Source of the DNA: Nocardia mikamii NBRC 108933
GTDB taxonomy: Bacteria > Actinomycetota > Actinomycetes > Mycobacteriales > Mycobacteriaceae
Length of the DNA stretch: 64,000 nt
Assembly (NCBI RefSeq): GCF_001613505.1
Contig: NZ_BDCM01000003.1
Span: 62,001 to 126,000 of the forward strand
Direction of reading: 5' to 3'
A program made the position numbers and the translations under genes. Positions 28,239-41,400 of this stretch are shown here, one piece after another; within the stretch, counting starts at the first letter, position 1, and the number at the start of each line of letters is the position of its first letter. Under the pieces are notes generated by a model, which ran no database searches, was not told where the DNA came from, and saw nothing but the letters and a program-made list of their open reading frames with translations.

Positions 28239-29312
28239 TCAGATGCCCAGGCCGCGGGCCAGCACCGGCCAGGAGTCGAGGAAGTCGTCGTGCCAGTAGC
28301 CCCAGGAGTGGGTGCCCGAATTACGGAAGTTGTACGTCGCCGGGATGTTGAGCGCGTCCAGCTTCGTTTGCAGGTTGTGGCTGCAGTAGTTGGTCGCGGC
28401 CTCGATGACGCCACCGACGACGAGCTGGTTACCCAGGCCGTAAGCGCCGGGCAGGGCATAGGGGCCGTTGAGGCTGTCCCACTGGCCGGGCAGACCGTTA
28501 CCGGAGGAGATGTACAGGTTGGCGCCGCGCAGCTGATCGGCGTGCAACAGCGGGTCGTTGTCCCGCCAGGCCTGGTTGTCGTCGTCGCCGTACATGTTGC
28601 GCACGTCGCCGCCGCCCCAGGTGTTGACAGTCAGCTTCACCGCTTCGCGGCCGACCTCGCTGCTGGTCTCCGCGCAACCGGAGTAGGCGGCCACCGACTT
28701 GTACAGACCCGGCTTGGCGATCGCCAGGTTCAGCACCGAGGTACCCGAAGTCGACAGACCCGCAATGGCATTGACACCGTTGGTGCCCAGCGCGCCGTCG
28801 ATCAACGGAGGCAGCTCCTCGGTGAAGAAGGCCTTCCACTTGTTGCGACCCAGATTCGGGTCGTCCTTCAGCCAGTCGGTGTAGTAGCTCCACTTACCAC
28901 CGATGGGCTGCACGACGTTGACGTTCTTGTCGGACAGGAAGCCGTTGACGATATCGGTCCTCTTCTGCCACGACGCGTCGTCCTCGCCGCCACCCGCGCC
29001 GTTGAGCAGATACAGGGTCGGACGCGGCACGGAGGCGTCGGCCGGGCGCTGCACATCGACGGGGAAGGTCCGGTTCATCGCCGCGGAGTGAACGTACAGC
29101 CGGATGCTGCGGTCGTCCTTGTAGGTGGCCTTCTCGATACGCGATCCGTCGGGCGACTTCGGGTCGGACAAGAGAGACTTCGAGGCGATGACCGGATCCT
29201 CCGCCGAAGCGGTGGTAGCGCCGACTCCGGCCACGACGCCTGCGAGGACTCCGGTGGCCGCGAACACGGCAGCGGCCCGTAGACCGCTACGCCGGAAGTG
29301 TCGACGAATCAA
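28239..29312 (-). CDS. Antigen-85-type mycolyltransferase/esterase
   Basis: A 357-residue secreted alpha/beta-hydrolase of the antigen 85/FbpA group, which transfers mycolates between trehalose esters and arabinogalactan outside the membrane. The signal peptide (RRSGLRAAAVFAATGVLAG, cleavage near ASA) is followed by FPVDVQRPADASVPRPTLYL. The nucleophile is in GLSTSGTSVLNLA (Ser187), and the His is probably in GTHSWGYWHDDFLDSWP near the end; this His-containing segment is characteristic of the family. The start is TTG at 29312, with GAAGGTG upstream. It lies 148 bp after the giant NRPS gene on the same strand but probably has its own promoter. Confidence 0.93.
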   Translation of the reverse strand: MIRRHFRRSGLRAAAVFAATGVLAGVVAGVGATTASAEDPVIASKSLLSDPKSPDGSRIEKATYKDDRSIRLYVHSAAMNRTFPVDVQRPADASVPRPTLYLLNGAGGGEDDASWQKRTDIVNGFLSDKNVNVVQPIGGKWSYYTDWLKDDPNLGRNKWKAFFTEELPPLIDGALGTNGVNAIAGLSTSGTSVLNLAIAKPGLYKSVAAYSGCAETSSEVGREAVKLTVNTWGGGDVRNMYGDDDNQAWRDNDPLLHADQLRGANLYISSGNGLPGQWDSLNGPYALPGAYGLGNQLVVGGVIEAATNYCSHNLQTKLDALNIPATYNFRNSGTHSWGYWHDDFLDSWPVLARGLGI

Positions 29313-29460
29313 TGTTCACACCTTCGCTATCTGCTCGACAATTCGGTTTCAGCTGTTCCGGCGACGCCCGGCGAGGCGCACCGGCCAGGTCGGGACGTCA
29401 CCCGACCCTACGGCCATCTAGTCGTCTGACCAGACCGCTCCGTTACGTGTGCGTGACTCA

Positions 29461-32400
29461 TCATGCCGAACCAGGACCTGGTTCGCGAGGCCCGCCCCGC
29501 CCGGCGAGCAACTCCGTCAGTACCGGCCCCAACTCCGCGACCCCTTCGGGCGACATCATCAGGCTGTGTTCGGCCTCGACCCGATATTCGACCACATCTC
29601 CGTCCACGTACTTGCGCCAATCCCCGACATCGGTGGTGTTGTCGGAGGCGGTGAAGTACTCGATCCGGCCGCGGAAGACTGCCGGCCGATGCTCGGTGGT
29701 CAATTCGGCGGATTGCACCGCACTGCGGTAGATCCGGTGCACCCGTTCCGGAGTGAACGCGCCCATATCGGATCCGAACGCCTCGAACAGCTGGTGCACC
29801 GCATCGTCGCTCAGGTCGCGGATATCGCTGTCGCCCGCGCCGATCAGCGCCTCGGCACCGATCCCGATCTCCGCCAATGCTTCTCGCATCGTGCTTCGGA
29901 AATGCGCGATATCCATTTCGGCGCGGCTGTCGAACATGATCAGGCTCTCGACCCGCTCCCCCTCGGCCTGCAGCGTGGTCGCGACCGCGTGGGCGAGGAC
30001 GCCACCGAGCGACCAGCCGAGGAACCGGTACGGGCCGTGCGGTTGCACGGTCCGGATCCGGCGCAGGTATTCCTCGGCCATCTCCCGCAGCGATTGCGGC
30101 AGATAGTCGCCTTCGGACAGGGCCGGGGACTGCAATCCGAAGATCGGGCGGTCCGGGATGTAGCGCGCCAAGCCGGCGTAACACCAGGCCAATCCGTACA
30201 TCGGGTGGAAGCAGAAGACCGGTGTACCGGTTCCCTCGGCGCGGATCGGCAACAGCACCCCGAGCGCTTCTTCGGCAGCGGCGTCGTAGTCGTACGCCGT
30301 GCCCGGGGACGCGTCGATACGCCCCGCCAGGGCGGCCACGGTGGCGCCCGCGAAGAACCACTGCACCCGGACATCGACGCCGGTCAGTGCCCGCAAGCGG
30401 CTGATCGCCCTGGTCGCGACCAGCGAATTACCGCCGAGATCGAAGAAATCGTCGTCGGCGCCCACCCGACCGAGCTCGAGCACCTCGGCGAAGACCGCGG
30501 CGACGGCCTGTTCGGTCGCCGTCGCGGGTTCCCGGTAGGGACGGCCGGACAGCTCGGGCACCGGTAAAGCCTTGCGATCGAGCTTGCCGCTGGCATTGAG
30601 CGGCAATTCCGCGAGGACGACGACAGCGGCCGGAACCATATAGGACGGCAACGATTCCCGCGCGCGAGCGAGCAAGCTCACCTCGTCCAGCACACCGTCG
30701 GCCGCGACGACATAGGCGACCAGCCGGTCACCGGAAGCGCCGCGCACCAGCGAGACCACCGCGTGCCGGACGGCCGGATCGCGCGCGAGCACCGCCTCGA
30801 TCTCGCCCAGTTCGATCCGCTGCCCGCGCAGTTTGACCTGGAAATCGCTGCGGCCCAGATACTCGAGCGCGGCCGCACCGTCCGCCTGCGCCCGCCAGCG
30901 CACGATATCGCCGGTGCGGTACAGCCGCTCCCCGCCCTCGTGCGCGACGAACCGCTCGGCGGTGAGCGGTGCCGCGTTCATGTACCCGCGGGCGAGCTGC
31001 ACACCGGCCACGTACAGTTCGCCCGGTGCGCCGGGCGGGACCGGGCGCAGGTGGCGATCCAGGACGTGCACGCGGGTATTCGCGACCGGCGTGCCGATCG
31101 GCACGGCGTGCTCGGCACCGGCGGAAACGGGCCAGGCGGTGACCACGGTCGCCTCGGCGGGGCCGTACCAGTTCACCAGATCGGTGCCGGGCAGGGTCGC
31201 CGCGAACTGCCGTGCGGTATCCGCCGAAAGCGCCTCACCGGCGGCGAAGACCCGGCGCAGCGACGGATATCCCTGCGACACGGCCGGATTGCCTTCCGGA
31301 TCCAAGAACGCGTCCAGCATCGACGGTACGAAGTGAACCGTGCTGACCGATCGGGCATCGATCAGTCGCGACAGATAGGTCGGATCGCGATGTCCGTCCG
31401 GCTCGGCGACGGCGATCGCCGCGCCGGTGTGCAACGGCCAGAACAGTTCCCACGTCGAGATGTCGAAGGTGATCGGGGTCTTGTGCAAGACCACGTCGCC
31501 GGTGCGGTGCGGGTAGGTGCGCTGCGCCCAGCGGAACTGGTTCGCCATCTGCCGGTGGGTGATCACCACGCCCTTCGGCCGGCCCGTCGAGCCCGACGTG
31601 TGCATGACATAGGCGACCGCATCCGGATGTATCCGCGGCAGCCGCACCGCCGCGGACAGACCCGCGTCACGCGGCGCCGTGACGTCCACAACCGGGACCT
31701 CGGAGGCGGTGACGAAGCCCTCGCGAGCGGTGGTCAGCACACAACTGGGCCGCGTGTTGGCGAGGACGAAATCGTTGCGTTCGGCCGGATGGTCGGGATC
31801 CACCGGCACATATCCCGCGCCGGCTCGCAGGACGGCATAGATTCCCACGACCAGCTCGATCGACCGTCGCATGGCGACCGCCACCAGCGATTCGGGTCCG
31901 ATCCCGCGCGCCGTCAGCTCCCGCGCCAGATCCCGGGACCGGCGGTCGAGCTCCCGGTAGGTGAGCACGGTATCGCCGAAGTACACGGCCGGAGCCTGCG
32001 GAGTCCGTGCCAGTTGTGCGTCGAACAGCGTCAGCAGGGTGGCGTCGTCGAGCAGTCGCCGATCATCGGTGGCGTTGTGCGCGGCCAATTCCGCCACTTC
32101 GTGGGCGAGCAGTGCGTCCACCTCGGCTACCCGCGCGTGGGGGGTACGCACGAATCGGTCGATCGAATACCGCAACCGGTCCGCGAGCGCCTCGGCCTCC
32201 CGGGCACCGAAAACGTCGCGCAGATACTTCAACGAGATGCGCAGCTGATCGTCCAGCACCACCATGACCGTGACCGGATAGTGGGTTCCGGTGACGGACT
32301 GCACGCCGTCGACCCGCATGCCGTCGATCGAACCGAGGGCGGCCAGGCCCTTCTCGTCGACCGGGAAGGATTCGAACACCACCAGCGTGTCGAACAGGCC

Positions 32401-35400
32401 CTCGACGCCGACGGCCCGCTGGATTTCGCTGAGCCCCAGGTAGTGGAAGTCCAGCAGGTCGGCCTGTTCGGCCTGCAGGCGGGTGAGCAATCCGCTCAGG
32501 GTTTCCTCGGCGCCCAGGCGAACTCGCACCGGAATGGTGTTGAGGAAAAGGCCCACCATCGTTTCCACGCCGGACAGCGTCGGCGGGCGGCCCGAGACCG
32601 TCGCACCGAATACCACGTCGTCACGGTCGGTGCAGCGGCCGATCAGCAGTCCCCAGGCCGCCTGCACAACGGTGTTCACGGTGACGCCCAGCGTGGCGGC
32701 CAGTCGGCCCAGTTCGGCCGTATCGGCCGACGACAGGGCGAACTCGACCTCCCCGACACCCGCGGAGATCTCCCGGCCCGGATCGACCGGCGCCAACGGC
32801 GTCGGCTCGTCGACACCCGCCAGGGCACGCCGCCACCGGGTGCGGGCGGCCTCGACATCCTGGGCGGTCAGCCACTGCAGATAGTCGCCGTACGACCGCA
32901 CCGTGGGCAGTTGCCGCGACCGCGCGCCCAGCGCGTAAACGGTCAGCACCTCCTGCATCACCAGCGGGATGGACCAGCCGTCGAGAAGAATGTGGTGGGT
33001 GGTCACCAGCAGCTGATAACTGTCCTGACCCGTCCGGACCAGGGTGAAGCGCAGCAGCGGCGCACTCGCCATATCGAAGCGCTCGGCGTAGTCCAGCTCG
33101 CGGATCCGGTCCAGTTCGGCCGATACCCGATCCGCGGGCAGCTGCCCGAGATCGATCTCGCGCCACGGCACGTCGACCTGATCCAGCACCACCTGCACCG
33201 GGTTGCCCGCGCCGTCGACGGCGAATGCGACCCGGAGGTTGTCGTGCCGGTCCAGCACGGCCTGCGCCGCCGCGTGCAACCGTTGCCCGTTCACCGCACC
33301 GCCGAGCGCCACGACGAACTGCATAAGGTAGACGTCGGTGGAGGCGCGGGCGAGTAGCGCGTGGAACAACATGCCCGATTGCAGCGGGGTGACCGGCCAG
33401 ATATCGGTCACCGCCGGATACCGCCGATACAGGCGATCGATATCGCTCTGGTTCAGTTCGACCAGGGCGAAGTCGGAGACGGTGAAACCGCCGACGCCCG
33501 GATGCGTGCCGTGTTCGGCGAGCCCGCCCAGCGCGCGCACCCACTGCCCAGCGAACTCCTTGACCTCGTCCACAGTGAAAACCGTTGCGGCGTAGTCGAA
33601 TCGGGCCAGCAGCCCGTCTTCGGCGGCATCGACGGTGATATCGAGGAGCACATCACCGGCCGGAGTGTCGGGGTGCGGATGCGCGGGCCGCAGATCGCGA
33701 TAGCGGAACGCGGTGCGACCCTGCGCCGCCGCGGCCAGGACCGGCTCGGTTTCGGTATTCAGGTACCGCAGCAGACCGTAGCCGATCCCCGCGCCGGGCA
33801 CCGCGCGCCGCAGCTCCTTGATCTGCGCGATCGCGGCGCCGGCCGCATCGGCACCGAGCAGCGCCTGCTCGACGTCGATGCCGTCGAGGCCGACGACCAG
33901 CGGATAAGCGAGGGTGAAACCACCGACGGTGCCGCTCGATTCGGCGCCGATGGCGGCCCGTCCGTCGGCCGACAGCTGAACCACGGGCCCGACGACCTCG
34001 GCCACTGTGCCGGGGGTCGGCCCCGCCCAGGCCAGGGCGAGCGCGGTGAGCAGGACATCCTCGATCGTCGCGTGGTAGGCCCGCGCCACCGCGTCCACCG
34101 CGGCCGCGCCTTCGGCGGTGAGTACCAGCGAGACCCGGCCGCGATCGGACAGATCGACCTCGTCGACGGCGACTTCGTCCGGAGCCTGTGCGAGATGCTT
34201 CTGCCACCAGCCCAATTCGGCGACGGTGACCGTGTCGTCGGCCAGCGCGGCCAACGCCTTACCGACACCGACCGGACCCGCGTAATCGGCGGCCGGCGCC
34301 GAATGCCCGCCGGCCCACGCATGCGACAGTTCATCGGCCACGATGCGCCAGGATGTGTCGTCGACCACCAACCCGTTGGCCACGGCGACCAAACTCGTCG
34401 GCGCATCCGCGGTTTCATCGCCACCGTCCGGTGCGACCAGACCGAATGCGATGCCGCGACCGGTGTCGGGATCCAGATCCTCCGACAGCGCGCGCACGGC
34501 GATCGCGAGGGTGTCGTCACCGGGTGCGAACCGGCGCAGCGACACGGCGACCGGCTCCTCGGGGACCACGAGGACGTTCCGCTCGCGGTCCAGTCGCGCC
34601 GACAGGATCGGATGCCGCTGCAGCAGTGCCGAAATCGCCGCATCGATGCGATCGGCCGCGCTGTCGGCCGGCAGATCGATGGTGATGGCACGCTGGGCGC
34701 ATCCGGAAGGCTCCAGCCGCAGCATGCGCACCGCCGGTGGCAGCAGTGGTAGCTCGCCGAACCGCTCGTCGGCGTGCACCTGCGTCACGGTCGCCCGCGC
34801 CGCCAGCGCCTCGACCGAGCGAGCCGAGAACACCTCGCGCGGAAGGAAGTTCACTCCGCGTTCCCGGGCCCGGGCCACCACCTGCAGCGAGACGATGCTG
34901 TCGCCACCGAGGGCGAAGAAGTCGTCGTCGAGACCCACCCGCTCGATACCCAGCACCTCGCCGATGACCTCGGCGACCACCTGTTCGGCGACCGTGCGCG
35001 GCGCACGATAGCGCTTGACCTCGAGCACCGGATCGGGCAGTGCCGCCCGATCCAGTTTCCCGTTGACGGTCAGCGGCAACGCGTCCAACACTACGAAGGC
35101 CGCCGGAACCATATAGGACGGCAGCGCGGATTCGAGCGCCGATTTCACCCGGGCCACATCGAGTTCGCGGTCGGCCGACACCAGATACGCCACCAGCCGG
35201 TGGCCGGTGCGGCCGTCGGATTTGGCGACGACCACGGCCTGGGCGAGCTGCGGCAGACGCAACAGCGTCGCCTCGATCTCACCCAGTTCGATGCGGAAAC
35301 CGCGGACCTTCACCTGGAAATCGGTGCGACCCCGGTATTCCAGCTCACCGTGCGAATTCCAGGCCGCCACATCACCCGTGCGATACATCCGGCTACCGGA

Positions 35401-38400
35401 AGCGAACGGATCGGCGACGAACCGATCCGCCGTCAGATCCGGACGACCGAAATAGCCGCGTGCGAGTTGCGCGCCGGCCAGATACAACTCGCCGGCCACC
35501 CCCACCGGGACCGGATGCAGGCGCGAATCCAGCACATACGCCCGGCTGTTCCATTCCGGGGCCCCGATCGGCACCGAGGTCTCGTCCCGGTCGGTGACCC
35601 GATGACTGGTGATCGAGACCGCGGCCTCGGTCGGCCCGTACAGGTTGTACAGCGCAACGTCGGGGTGGACAGCCGCGAAGCGCTGGGCCAGAGCCGCCGG
35701 CAGCGCCTCACCGATCGCCAGGACGCGCCGCAGAGCGGTGGCGCGGCGCGCCACCACTCCGGCCGACTCGGTCTCGGTGAGCAGCGCCTCGAGCATCGAC
35801 GGAACCACATGCAGGGTGGTGACGCCTTCTCCGGCGATGAGCTCGTTGAGGTACTCCGGATCGCGGTGCCCGTCGGGCGCGGCGATGATCAGCCGACCAC
35901 CGGCCACCGCCGCGGACCAGAACTCCCACACCGACAGATCGAAGGTCGCCGCCGTTTTCAGTAGCACCGCATCCTCGGCACCGAGCTCGAATTCGGCCTG
36001 CTTCCAGAGCAATTGGTTCACGATCGCCGCATGCGGCACCGCGACGCCCTTCGGCCGCCCGGTGGAGCCGGAGGTGAAGATCACGTAGGCGGTGTGCTGG
36101 CGCCGCAGTGGCGCGAGCCGATCCGCATCCGTGATCGGGTCAGCGGCGATATCCGATAGATCGAGCGCGTCGATCAGCACCACTGCGCCCGCCGCCCCGG
36201 CGGGGCGGGCGGCGGGAATGGACTCCGAGCGGCCACGCCAATCACGAACCACCCCGGTCGATTCCGCGGCCGGACCCGACCACGGCAGATCGCCGACATC
36301 GGACGTCGCGAGCACACAGACCGGATCGGCGGCTTCCAGGATGTAGCGCGTCCGCTCGGCGGGCTGGTCGGGATCGAGCGGAACGTAGGCGCCGCCCGCC
36401 GCGGAGACCGCGTACATGCCCACCACCAGGTCTATCCCGCGCCGCAGGGCCAGGCCGACCCGGGACTCGGGACCGACGCCGAGCGAAATCAATTTCCTGG
36501 CAAGGCGATTGACGCGGCGGCCCAGTTCGGCGTAGTCGAGTTCGACACCCTCGCCACCCATTGCCCGGGCGACCAATGCCGGCGCCGCCGGATTCGCGGC
36601 CACGCTGCGGGCCAGCAGGTCCGGCAACGTCGCGGTGGTGTCGATCGCTCGGACCGGGCCGCGTTCCAGCTCCATCAGTCGATCGCGCCCGGCCGCGGTC
36701 AGCAGGTCGATATCGCCGACCGGCACGGCCGCATCGGCCACCACGGCGCCGAGCAGCAGCGACAACCGCTGGGCGAACTCGGCCGCGGTCGAGGCATCGA
36801 AAAGATCCGTGGCGTAGGTGAGGAAGCCACCGATGCCGGCCGCGCGACCGTCCTCGTCGTAGCTGTCGGAGACGATCACATGCAGATCGAACTGGGAGAC
36901 GTCGAGATCGGCGGCGAGCCCGGACACACTCAGGCCGGGCAATTCCAATTGGGTGCGCGCCACATTCTGGAACGACAAGCCGACCTGGAACAGCGGATGG
37001 TGCGCGGTCGAGCGCGGCGGGTTGAGGATCTCGACCAGCCGCTCGAACGGGATATCGGCATGAGCGAAGGCCTGCAGGTCGGTTTCGCGCTGGCGCACCA
37101 GCAGGTCGACGAACGACTCGCCGGGTTCGACCCGGGTCCGGAACACCACGGTGTTGACGAACATGCCGATCAGATCGTCGAGTTCGGCTTCACCGCGGCC
37201 GGCGACCGGACTACCGATGGCGATGTCGTCGCTGCCCGACAGGCGCGCGAGCAGGACCGCCAGTGCCGAATGCACGACCATGAACAGGGTTGCGCCGTGC
37301 GCCCGGGCCAGCTCCACCAGACCGGCGTGTACCTCGGGCGCGATGCGTACATCCACCCGGGCGCCGGCCAGATTCGCCACCGGCGGGCGCGGCCGGTCGG
37401 TAGGCAGTTCCAGCACATCGGGCAGTCCCGCCAATTGCCGCTGCCAATAGGAAATCTGCTGGGCCGCAATGGAATCGGGCTGATGCTCGTCGCCGAGCAC
37501 AGCGCGCTGCCACAAGGCGAAATCGGCGTACTGCACCGCCAGCGGCGCCCAGTTCGGGGCGTGACCGGAGGTCCGCGCCACATAGGCTGTCATCACGTCG
37601 CGGACCAACGGACCCATCGAGGAGGCGTCGGCGGCGATGTGGTGGACAACGACCGCGAGGATGTAGACCCGCCGCGAGCCGGGCGCGAGATCGGAGACCT
37701 CCAGCAGCCGCACCCGCAGTGGTACCTCGGTGGTGACGTCGAACGATGTCGTGGCCAAGCGGTAGACGACGTCGGTCACCAGACCCGAGGGCGTCGGTTC
37801 GGGCTGCAGGCCGAGCCGGGTGTCGACCGGCAGCACCAGTTGGACCGGGCCGTTCGCCGTCTCCGGATAGATGGTCCGCAGCACCTCGTGCCGCGCGACC
37901 ACATCGTCGAGGGCCGCACTGAGCGCCGCCACGTCCAGGTTGCCCGTGAGCCGCAGTGCGAACGGCAGATTGTAAGCGGCGGAACCGGTTCCGGCTGCCC
38001 GCTGGTCGGCGTGGTCGAACCGATTCAGGAACCACATCCGGCGCTGCGCCAGCGACAGGGGCAGCGCCTCGGGCCGCTCGATCGAACCGAGTTCGACGCC
38101 GCGGCGGCGGTGTGTCTGCGACTCCACACTCGCCGCGAGCCCGGCCACGACCGGAGCCTCGAACAGCGTACGGACCGGTACCCGGCTCCCGATCGCGGCG
38201 CCCAACCGCGCCACCACCTGGGTGGCGATCAGCGAGTTCCCACCGAGGGCGAAGAAGTCGTCGTCGGCGCCGACCCGCTCGATGCCGAGCACCGAGCCGA
38301 ACACCTCTGCCACGATCTCCTCGACCGGGGTGCTCGGCGCGCGGAATTCGCGGCTGCCGAAGGTCGGTTCGGGTAGTGCCTTGCGGTCCAGCTTGCCACT

Positions 38401-41400
38401 GGCATTGAGCGGGAGCGCATCGAGGACCGTGACCACCGACGGAACCATGTACGCCGGAAGGGTGTGCGCCACAACCGACCGCAGCCGCTGCGGATCCAGC
38501 GTGGTTCCGGGTACCGGGACCACGTAGGCCACCAGCTGATCACCCAGGTCCGAACCGAGCACCACCGCGACCGCCTGGCTGACGCCGGGCAGGGCCAGCA
38601 GCGCGGTCTCGATCTCGCCGAGCTCGATGCGCTGACCACGGAACTTCACCTGGAAGTCGGTGCGGCCGATGTAATCGAGGCGGCCGGAACCGATGTCGTC
38701 GGCGGCATGCCAGCGCACCAGATCGCCGGTCCGGTACATGCGCGCACCCGTATCGAACGGGTCGGCCACGAATCGATCGGACGTGAGGTCGGGACGCCGC
38801 ACGTAGCCGCGGGCCAACTGGGCACCGGCCAGGTACAGCTCACCGGGCACGCCGGGCGGAACCGGATGCAACCGGTCGTCCAGCACATAGACCCGGGTGT
38901 TCCACTGCGGCAGGCCGATCGGAACGCTCGGCCGCTCGTCGCCGACCGGCCAATAGGTCACCGAAACAGCGGCCTCGGTGGGCCCGTAGAGGTTGTGGAT
39001 GCGCGCGTCACTGACCGCGCGCACGGCATCGACGGTCTCCGGCGGCAGCGCCTCACCGATGACGAAGATGTCGGCCAGGGTGGGGCAGCTACCCGGGCTG
39101 ATCTGGGTAGCGAATACCGTGAGCATCGACGGCACGAAATCGGTGACGGTAACCGACTGCGCCGCAATCATTTCCGCGATATAGACCGGATCCCGGTGGC
39201 CGTCGTGGGTGGCCAGCACCAATCGTGCGCCCGCGCGTAGCGGCAGGAAGTAGCCCCACAACGAGACATCGAAGGTGGTCGCCGTCTTCTGCAAATAGAC
39301 GTCCCCGCTGCCCAGCGGATAGGCGGCCAGCATCCACTCGATCTGGTTGTGGATGGCACTGTGCGAGACCGCCACGCCCTTCGGCCGGCCGGTGGACCCG
39401 GAGGTGAAGATGACGTAGGCGGGATGCTCCGGCCGTAGCGTCGCGGCCAGCTCCTCCGGTCGCACCGGGGACGCGTCGAATCCGCTGAGGTCCATGGTGT
39501 CCAGGCGCAGTAGCGAAATGTGCGCAGGCACCGGGACCGCATCGGCGCGAGTGGTCACCACACAGACCGGCTCGGCGGTCTCGAGGATGTGGGTGATGCG
39601 CTCGACCGGATGGTCGGGGTCCAGCGGCACGTAGGCGCCACCTGCGGTAATGATGGCGTACATCCCGACGACCAGGTCCAGCGAGCGGCGAATCGCCAGG
39701 CCCACCAGCGTTTCCGGACCCACACCCCGGGCGATCAGCAGGCGTGCCAGCTGATTGACCTGCGCGTCGAACTCCGCGTACGTGAGCTCGGCGCCCTCGT
39801 AGCGGAGCGCGACGGCGCCCGGAGTCCGCTGTACCGCACGTCGATACCCGTCCAGAAGCAGCTCCGGCTCGACCGGATGGGCGGTGTCGTTCCACGCGCG
39901 CAGAATCTGCTCGCGCTCAGCGGAATCGAGCAGTTCGATCTCACCGACGGCACGCTCGGCATCCGAGCCCACCGCGCGCAGGATCCGGACGAGTCGATCG
40001 GCGAAACCGGCGACCGTCTCCTCGTCGAAAAGGTCCGCCGCATAGGTGAACATCGCCGACAGACCGCCAGGGGTGCTCCCCTCCTGACGCGGCACCACGG
40101 TCAGCTGCAGATCGAATTTCGCGATGGCACCGTCGAATTCGACCGCGTCCACGGTGAGCCCGGGCAGCTGCAGCCGGGGTGTTTCCATGTTCTGGAAGAA
40201 CAACGCCACCTGAAACAGGGGGTGGTGCGCCTGCGAGCGAACCGGATCCAGAACCTCGACCAGGCGCTCGAAGGGTAGTTCCGCATGGGAGAACGCGCCG
40301 AGGTCGGTCTGTTTCACCGCGGCCAGCAGCTGCTCGAACGTGGCCCCGGAATCGACGGTGGTCCGCAACGCCAACGTGTTGACGAACATGCCGACCAGCG
40401 CGTCCAGTTCCGCCTCGCCGCGCCCGGCGACCGGGGTACCGACGACGATGTCGTCGGTACCGGAGGCCCGCGCCAGCAGTACCGCGAAGGCCGCGTGCAT
40501 CACCATGAACAGCGACGTGCCGGTCCGCTGCGCGAGTTCGTCGAGTTCGGCGTGGATAGCGGCGTCCAGCTCGAAGCGATACTGCGCGCCGGCGCCGGAG
40601 GCGATCTGTGGACGCGGCCGGTCGAACGGCAGATCGAGTCGTTCGGCACTGCCCGCCAAAGTTTTTCGCCAGTATTCGATCTGCCGGGCGGCGATCGAAT
40701 CCGGATCGTTCTCGTCGCCGAGAACCGCGCGCTGCCACAGCGCGTAATCCGCGTACTGCACCGGCAGCGGCACCCAGCGCGGCCGAGAGCCGTTGCGGCG
40801 GGCCAGGAACGCCGCGACCAGATCGCGCATGAACGGCGCGATCGAGGCGCCGTCCGCCGCGATGTGATGCACCACGATCCCGATCACATGGTCGGTCGGC
40901 CCGACCTGGGCGACGGCGATGCGCAACGGCACCTGGACGGCGACATCGAAACCGGCGAGCAGTTCGGTGGCCAGCCAGCCGCCGAGTTCGTCCTGCGGCA
41001 CCGGGCGCGGCGTCAGATCCGGAACCGCTTCCTCGGCAGGCAGAATCACCTGATGGCCGGTGCCGTCGATGGCCGGGTAGACGGTGCGCAGAGTCTCGTG
41101 ACGTTCGATGACATCGGCGACGGCTGCCTGCAGCGCCGCCACGTCCAGTGCGCCGGTGAGCCTGATCGCGAACGGAATGTTGTTGGCGGGCGAGTCCGGA
41201 TCGAACTGGTTGAGAAACCACATTCGCTGCTGCGCCAGCGACAACGGGATGTGCTCGGGGCGCGGCATCGGTACCAGCGGCAACCGGCCACCCGCACCCG
41301 CGAGCGGCTCCAGCCGCTGTGCCAGTTGCGCCACCGTCGGAGCCTCGAACAGCAGCCGCGCCGGAACCCGAGCCGAGATCGCCGCGCCCAGCCGGGCCGC

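Noticed and set aside
37210..38035. Possible frameshift inside NRPS-B because long alternative frames exist on the same strand
   Set aside because: The main frame runs uninterrupted through every expected C, A and T motif, so the alternative frames are compositional.
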